Positions 60,033 to 64,000 of a stretch of 64,000 nt of DNA are shown in pieces. The stretch covers positions 1,302,001 to 1,366,000 of the forward strand of contig CP087563.1 in assembly GCA_020974905.1 (NCBI GenBank), in the 5' to 3' direction. Under the pieces are notes generated by a model. That model saw only the letters and a list, made by a program, of their open reading frames with translations. It ran no database searches and had not been told where the DNA came from. Origin of the DNA: Planctomycetes bacterium syqfu (GTDB taxonomy: Bacteria > Planctomycetota > Phycisphaerae > Phycisphaerales > Phycisphaeraceae). The stretch's first letter is position 1. The number at the start of each line of letters is the position of its first letter. A program made the position numbers and the translations under genes.

Positions 60033-60953
60033 CTAGTTCTCGCCATCAGCCAGCACGACATATTTCCCGCCGTGCTGCTCGATCACCAATGCCAACCCTT
60101 GCGGATCGTGGCCTCGCCAGACGGCATCGAATCTTGTGTCCGAATTCAGAACCTTGTTAATCGCCTGTACATGGCTCTCCGTCAACGCCTGGGCGCTGAG
60201 CAACACCATGCGCGACAAATGGTCATGTCCCAATCGACTGATGGCATCGGATGGCAGTAACTGGCCTGCCGGTTCGATCGCATCCAACACTTTTTCATCA
60301 AGCGGCAATGTGGATTCAATCCGTGGCATGTCGATTTGTCTGCCATTGAAAAATACAAACGTCACCGGCGTCACCGACTCCTGCAAAACCTCGTGAAGCT
60401 TTCGTATCTCAGCTTTGATGTCGTCAAGCCAATCGCCCGTTGAGGCCGTCGCGTCAATGAGGATGACCGTCGGTGAATCAAGCTTGATGGAAAAGAACTC
60501 CGGGGTGTGAGAGGTTAAATCCGTGCCGGTGGTTGCTGTGGCGTTGTCGGTGCGTTGGACATTTTCAGCAGGTGGTGGCAGATGTTTTTGCTGATCGACA
60601 AGCCATGCTGCAAAGCCGACGATGATGCCCATGAGCATGGTGACGATGAAGATTCGCCAAAGGCGCATGCCGGTCTGCTTTGGTGGAAGATCGCGTTGGT
60701 AAGCCATCACCGACCGCCCCGCCATGGCACGTTGTTCCGAGAGCACCGTGGGGTGAATGTCCGCAGCGGTCATGTTCTGCCTCGGATCATCATGCCGCGT
60801 CCCGTCTTCATCGGTGACCGGTTTAGCCATGTCTTCATTGACACTCACCAGCGCACCACAACTGCTGCAGCGACAGATGCTGCCTGCAAAGGCATGGTCC
60901 AGAACAAACCGCACACCACATGCCGGGCAGTCCAGTTCAAGATGTTCGCTCAT
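60033..60953 (-). CDS. Zinc-ribbon membrane protein with VWA-like domain
   Basis: A 306-residue protein from MSEHLELD. The N-terminus has two CxxC pairs (LDCPACGVRF and CRCSSCGALV), a zinc-ribbon or rubredoxin-like knuckle in the cytosol. One hydrophobic helix (IFIVTMLMGIIVGFAAWLVD) at about residues 103-122 follows. The C-terminal part looks like a von Willebrand type A domain: SPTVILIDATASTGDWLDDI with a degenerate DxTxS metal site, then TPVTFVFFNGRQIDMPRIES and LSRMVLLSAQALTESHVQAI. Such proteins are widespread in Planctomycetota with no assigned function. It is between the AraC gene and a REP-like element, on the opposite strand to the former. Confidence 0.78.
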   Translation of the reverse strand: MSEHLELDCPACGVRFVLDHAFAGSICRCSSCGALVSVNEDMAKPVTDEDGTRHDDPRQNMTAADIHPTVLSEQRAMAGRSVMAYQRDLPPKQTGMRLWRIFIVTMLMGIIVGFAAWLVDQQKHLPPPAENVQRTDNATATTGTDLTSHTPEFFSIKLDSPTVILIDATASTGDWLDDIKAEIRKLHEVLQESVTPVTFVFFNGRQIDMPRIESTLPLDEKVLDAIEPAGQLLPSDAISRLGHDHLSRMVLLSAQALTESHVQAINKVLNSDTRFDAVWRGHDPQGLALVIEQHGGKYVVLADGEN

Positions 60954-61076
60954 CAAATTCATCGGTGAAGCTTATGTTAGCTCATTTCCAGTAACCAATC
61001 CCACAATGCAATGAAAGAAACTCAGGACTAGCTACTAAGAATTCTTGAGAATAGCAATCTCCATACATATCATTCG

Positions 61077-61160
61077 GTCATTCCCGCGCAGGCGGGAATC
61101 CAGTAGCATTCTGATGACGCTTGCAGGTTCCACAGGACTCCCGCCTGCGCGGGAGTGACG
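61077..61160. repeat. REP-like inverted-repeat element, copy 5
   Basis: GGTCATTCCCGCGCAGGCGG, GAATCCAGTAGCATTC, TGACGCTTGCAGGTTCCACA, GGACTCCCGCCTGCGC and GGGAGTGACG. It is full length. It occupies part of the 364-base gap between the zinc-ribbon gene and sppA. Confidence 0.88.
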
Positions 61161-61251
61161 ATAGCCGTCGGACTTTCTCGGTGATATTCATAACACAACA
61201 AACACTGTGATATGTCAGACCGTGTTGCAGTGTTTTTCTGCCTTTCCCCAA

Positions 61252-61281
61252 GTCCCAAGTCGCTAGTGGCTAGTCCCTGTA
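61252..61281. repeat. TAGTCGCTAGTCCCTG repeat, partial copy 2
   Basis: CAAGTCCCAAGTCGCTAGTG followed by GCTAGTCCCTG repeats the right half of the element at 22486-22558. It lies close to the 3' end of sppA. Confidence 0.55.
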
Positions 61282-61317
61282 ATTCACAGGAGTATCGCGT
61301 TCAACCTCGCAGACACA

Positions 61318-62310
61318 CTAATGACTTTCCGAAAACCCAGGCCAGAGATAATAGAACCCATCAGCCGGCTGTGCCAGCAGCCCCCCCATGTCCATGCTGG
61401 CAATGTTGATCTGAGTTTGGGGCACATTGTTCGGTGTCGAGGCATACGGTGAACCGACATATTGCAGCGGTCGGTGATACCGCACCAGTTCCCCTTGCGT
61501 GATCCCCGCCAACTTCTTGGCTAGTGCATAGGCCGATTGCAGGTCCCCCAACTCATCCGCCAGGCCGACCTGCACCGCCATCGCGCCGGTGACGATACGC
61601 CCGTCGGTGAGCCATGGGATGTCCTTGGGATCGAGATTGGTTCTGGCTTTCTTGACGGTGGCAACGAACCGAGCGTAAAAGTCATCGACCATCTGCTGAA
61701 GGATCTGGTATTGCTCGTCGGTGAGATTTTCAAACGGAGAACCGGCAGCCTTGTTCGGTCCCGAAGTAATCGCACGCGGCTTGATCCCCCAACGTTCCAA
61801 CGCAGGCTTGATCGAGACCGTCTGCATGATCACACCAATGCTGGCCGTGATTGCGGTGGGATACGTCACCACGCGGTCGGCAGAACAGGCGATGTAATAC
61901 GCACCACTTGCAGCAACATCCATAAACAGCGCGATCACCGGCTTACCGGTATCCGCCTTGAACTGCATGATCTGACGGTAAATCGCATCACTGGCGGTCA
62001 CCGTGCCGCCCGGCGAGTTGATGCGGAGAATCACAGCTTTGACCTTGGGATCGTGACGAGCTTCCTGGAGTTTTTCATACATCAGACTCACAGGGTTTTC
62101 CCCCTCACGCAGCAAACCGGGCTTGGCATAGTTGGTGATCGTGCCGGAGATGTCGATGATGGCAACGCGACCTTGCGACCAACCCGCATCCTTCTGGACC
62201 ACTTTGGTTTTAAGCCGTTGATCCGTGGCCGAACCCACCACAAACGTCATGGGGCCACAGGCTGTAAGTAGGCTGCTGACAATCAAAAGTATCAAGAGAC
62301 GCAAGTGCAT
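61318..62310 (-). CDS. sppA: Signal peptide peptidase SppA-like lipoprotein
   Basis: A 330-residue S49-family serine protease that degrades cleaved signal peptides in the envelope. It has a lipoprotein signal peptide (LLILLIVSSLLTACGPMTF), the AVILRINSPGGTVTASDAIY segment, the nucleophile serine in MDVAASGAYYIACSADRVVT, ASIGVIMQTV and the probable general-base lysine in SGPNKAAGSPFENLTDEQ. This is the single-domain form, about half the E. coli length. GGAG lies upstream of the ATG at 62310; the longer frame to 62343 is not favoured. The lipobox (LTAC) indicates attachment to a membrane, facing the periplasm. Confidence 0.92.
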   Translation of the reverse strand: MHLRLLILLIVSSLLTACGPMTFVVGSATDQRLKTKVVQKDAGWSQGRVAIIDISGTITNYAKPGLLREGENPVSLMYEKLQEARHDPKVKAVILRINSPGGTVTASDAIYRQIMQFKADTGKPVIALFMDVAASGAYYIACSADRVVTYPTAITASIGVIMQTVSIKPALERWGIKPRAITSGPNKAAGSPFENLTDEQYQILQQMVDDFYARFVATVKKARTNLDPKDIPWLTDGRIVTGAMAVQVGLADELGDLQSAYALAKKLAGITQGELVRYHRPLQYVGSPYASTPNNVPQTQINIASMDMGGLLAQPADGFYYLWPGFSESH

Positions 62311-62336
62311 ACGGAAGTTCTCCGGTTTTAAAGATG

Positions 62337-62453
62337 AATCCACGGATTAACACAGATATCAAAGCAAACACGCAACTGCAATACATTGGATAAATGAAGA
62401 TTCATCTTGGTCTTTGCATCTGTGTTTATCTGTGTTCATCTGTGGTTAATTGA
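62337..62453. repeat. ACCACAGATAAACACAG inverted repeat, copy 4
   Basis: AATCCACGGATTAACACAGA at the left is answered by TCTGTGTTTATCTGTGTTCA and TCTGTGGTTAATTG at the right around a 60-base centre. Same family as 6422-6545 and 14566-14817. It fills the gap between sppA and the aminotransferase gene. Confidence 0.75.
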
Positions 62454-62462
62454 CTTGAAACG

Positions 62463-63596
62463 TTACCCACACAGCTTACCAAGTTGCTCAAGCAGTCGAT
62501 CGATCTGCTGGGGTTGATTGTAAAAATGCGGGCTCACGCGGATGCGGCCTTCGCGGACGACAGCAAAAATATTCTGCTTTGCCAACTCCGCGACCACGCG
62601 TTTGGTGTTCACGTTCTCGTTGGTGGGGGCGAAGACCACACTGCCACTGGTCTGACCTTTGCCCCGTGGGCTGAGTACCTTGCAACCGACATGAGGTAAA
62701 CCGTCACAGATTTGCTGCGTGAGTTTCTGCACGTTTTCCCAGACCTGCTCAATACCGACTTCAAGCAGCACGTCGATACTCGCGCCCATGGCAACAATGC
62801 CGGGGATATTCTGCGTGCCCGGCTCAAAGCGTTTGGCATCATCGTGGAGCTGGAACTTGTAATTACCAAAGTCCATCGGATTCACCACGCTATGCCAACC
62901 CAGCACCGGCGGATTAAGCAGGGGCGACAAATCTTCATGGACATAGAAAAACCCCATGCCCTCAGGACCGAGCAGCCACTTATGACCATCCGCTGAAAGA
63001 AAGTCGATCCCAAACTCCTGGACATCCATCGGGATCACCCCCACGGACTGAATGCCATCGACACACAGATACCCCCCTGCCTGGTGGACCATCTCAGAGA
63101 TGGGTTTGAGATCAATGCGGAACCCCGATGCATATTGGACGGAAGACAGCGAGACAACGCGGGTGCGATTGGTGATCGCTTCGCAGACATCTTCCACATC
63201 AATCGTGCCATCGGGAAGACTGTTGACTTCGATGAGTTCAACGCCATGACGCTTGAGGTTCTCCCACGGGTAACGATTCGCGGGGAACTCCATATCGGAG
63301 ATGATGACGTTGTCGCCTTCGTGCCAATCCAGCCCGTTTGCCACGAGACTCAGGCCGGTGGAGGTGTTGGGGACAAAGGCGATTTCGTGTTCCGAACGTG
63401 CGTTGATGAGCTTGGCAATCGCTTGTTTAACCTGGCTGATCCGTGGGTACCACTTGTCTTTGACGTAGGCAAAGGTGGACGCTTCAAGTGCATATTCCTG
63501 CAAAGCGACCGATGCGCGATGCGTGATGGGCGCGACGCCTGCGTGGTTAAAAAAATCCATCTGCATGAGAATGGGAAATTCACTGTTGATATCCAT
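62463..63596 (-). CDS. Class V aminotransferase, isopenicillin-N-epimerase/desulfurase-like
   Basis: A 377-residue PLP enzyme of the class V aminotransferase superfamily. Features are MDFFNHAGVAPITHRASVAL at the start, VPNTSTGLSLVANGLDWHEG, SSVQYASGFRIDLKPISEMV, the PLP lysine in ADGHKWLLGPEGMGFFYVHE and RFEPGTQNIPGIVAMGASID. The C-terminal part reads NIFAVVREGRIRVSPHFYNQ and has no cysteine at the position used by cysteine desulfurases, so an aminotransferase, lyase or epimerase activity is more likely. This differs from the interrupted desulfurase-like gene at 2696-3871, which keeps that cysteine. It is transcribed away from the gene at 63647. Confidence 0.88.
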   Translation of the reverse strand: MDINSEFPILMQMDFFNHAGVAPITHRASVALQEYALEASTFAYVKDKWYPRISQVKQAIAKLINARSEHEIAFVPNTSTGLSLVANGLDWHEGDNVIISDMEFPANRYPWENLKRHGVELIEVNSLPDGTIDVEDVCEAITNRTRVVSLSSVQYASGFRIDLKPISEMVHQAGGYLCVDGIQSVGVIPMDVQEFGIDFLSADGHKWLLGPEGMGFFYVHEDLSPLLNPPVLGWHSVVNPMDFGNYKFQLHDDAKRFEPGTQNIPGIVAMGASIDVLLEVGIEQVWENVQKLTQQICDGLPHVGCKVLSPRGKGQTSGSVVFAPTNENVNTKRVVAELAKQNIFAVVREGRIRVSPHFYNQPQQIDRLLEQLGKLCG

Positions 63597-63646
63597 CGTC
63601 AGATTCCTCTTGCCTTGAACTTGGGGCTGATCGTAGACTAACAGGC

Positions 63647-64000
63647 ATGATCAAGGACGCCAAACAAGTCTGCCTGCTTCTACTACTGCTACCGTCGATC
63701 CTGCTCGGTCAGTTGCAGGAGCCTGCTGCCAAGGATGATACACAGGTCCCCCTTTCGCCGGTGGTCACCCGCCTGCTTAATGATCCGATCAATACCGAGG
63801 ATCAGAAACTTGCGATGTACCTGTTTCACGGGCAATGGGAAGCAATCGATCCGACCAAACTCACCGTGGAGCAGCGTGCGGAATTCGCATTAGCCAGGTA
63901 TGAACTCAGCGCGGACGTACTCTCGGATGAGAAGACGCCTGCGGTGTATCGTGCTGAGGCTGCGAATTTGCGTGGTGAACCGCAACAAGCGGTCACATTA
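63647..64000 (+). CDS. Exported hypothetical protein, N-terminal part (runs off the end)
   Basis: From the ATG at 63647 an open frame of 118 codons continues to the last base. It starts MIKDAKQVCLLLLLLPSILL, a signal peptide, followed by GQLQEPAAKDDTQVPLSPVV, then helical segments (TRLLNDPINTEDQKLAMYLF, LTVEQRAEFALARYELSADV, PAVYRAEAANLRGEPQQAVT) that look like TPR-type repeat helices. The gene faces away from the aminotransferase and has its promoter in the 50 bases between them. No family can be named from this fragment. Confidence 0.75.
   Translation, partial: MIKDAKQVCLLLLLLPSILLGQLQEPAAKDDTQVPLSPVVTRLLNDPINTEDQKLAMYLFHGQWEAIDPTKLTVEQRAEFALARYELSADVLSDEKTPAVYRAEAANLRGEPQQAVTL

Overview
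The window reads as a chromosomal segment of a free-living Gram-negative planctomycete, most likely a marine or aquatic member of the class Phycisphaerae. The assignment rests on content rather than any search: eight short pseudopilins with H-x9-DG-like tails, many LacI-type regulators, large secreted carbohydrate-active proteins, a TMTC-like membrane protein with TPR repeats, and lipid A/LPS genes (lpxI, a WaaE-like glycosyltransferase). No plasmid, phage, transposase, CRISPR array or tRNA was seen.

Positions 1-9080 hold the end of gapdh, an ~840-bp tandem duplication that left two related membrane proteins and two gene-tail fragments, a cysteine-desulfurase-like gene broken by one in-frame TGA, two DinB-fold proteins, and a sulfur cluster on the minus strand: threonine-synthase-like PLP enzyme, MoaD/ThiS-like carrier ending in Gly-Gly, NIL-domain protein and ThiF-like E1 enzyme. 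This cluster is preceded by a promoter and a clear SAM-I riboswitch with terminator. That points to methionine/homocysteine synthesis using a protein thiocarboxylate as sulfur donor rather than to plain threonine synthesis. Positions 9228-14371 hold rpsG, rpsL, a glycosyltransferase, a Gfo/Idh/MocA dehydrogenase, a DsbD N-terminal-like protein and a thioredoxin-fold protein.

Positions 14905-29417, 37086-52644 and 55937-59946 contain the main theme: eight pairings of one transcription regulator (LacI, GntR-LacI hybrid or AraC) with one pseudopilin. Six of them also carry a large secreted polysaccharide-active protein (GH42-like, GH5-like, GH110-like beta-helix, beta-helix with tandem C-terminal modules, double pectate-lyase-like, BNR-propeller), and two have an extra beta-sandwich protein. 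Palindromic or repeated operators are visible in front of several regulators, and one regulator overlaps its pseudopilin by ATGA. I read these as glycan-utilisation modules, each with its own dedicated pseudopilin.

Between and after them are housekeeping genes: TMTC-like protein, glnA (lacking the adenylylation tyrosine), lpxI, pepA, a CPBP protease, mtnA, a Y-family polymerase, a zinc-ribbon/VWA-like membrane protein, an SppA-like lipoprotein peptidase and a class V aminotransferase. The last gene runs off the end. Intergenic spaces are rich in several dispersed inverted-repeat families, listed individually.
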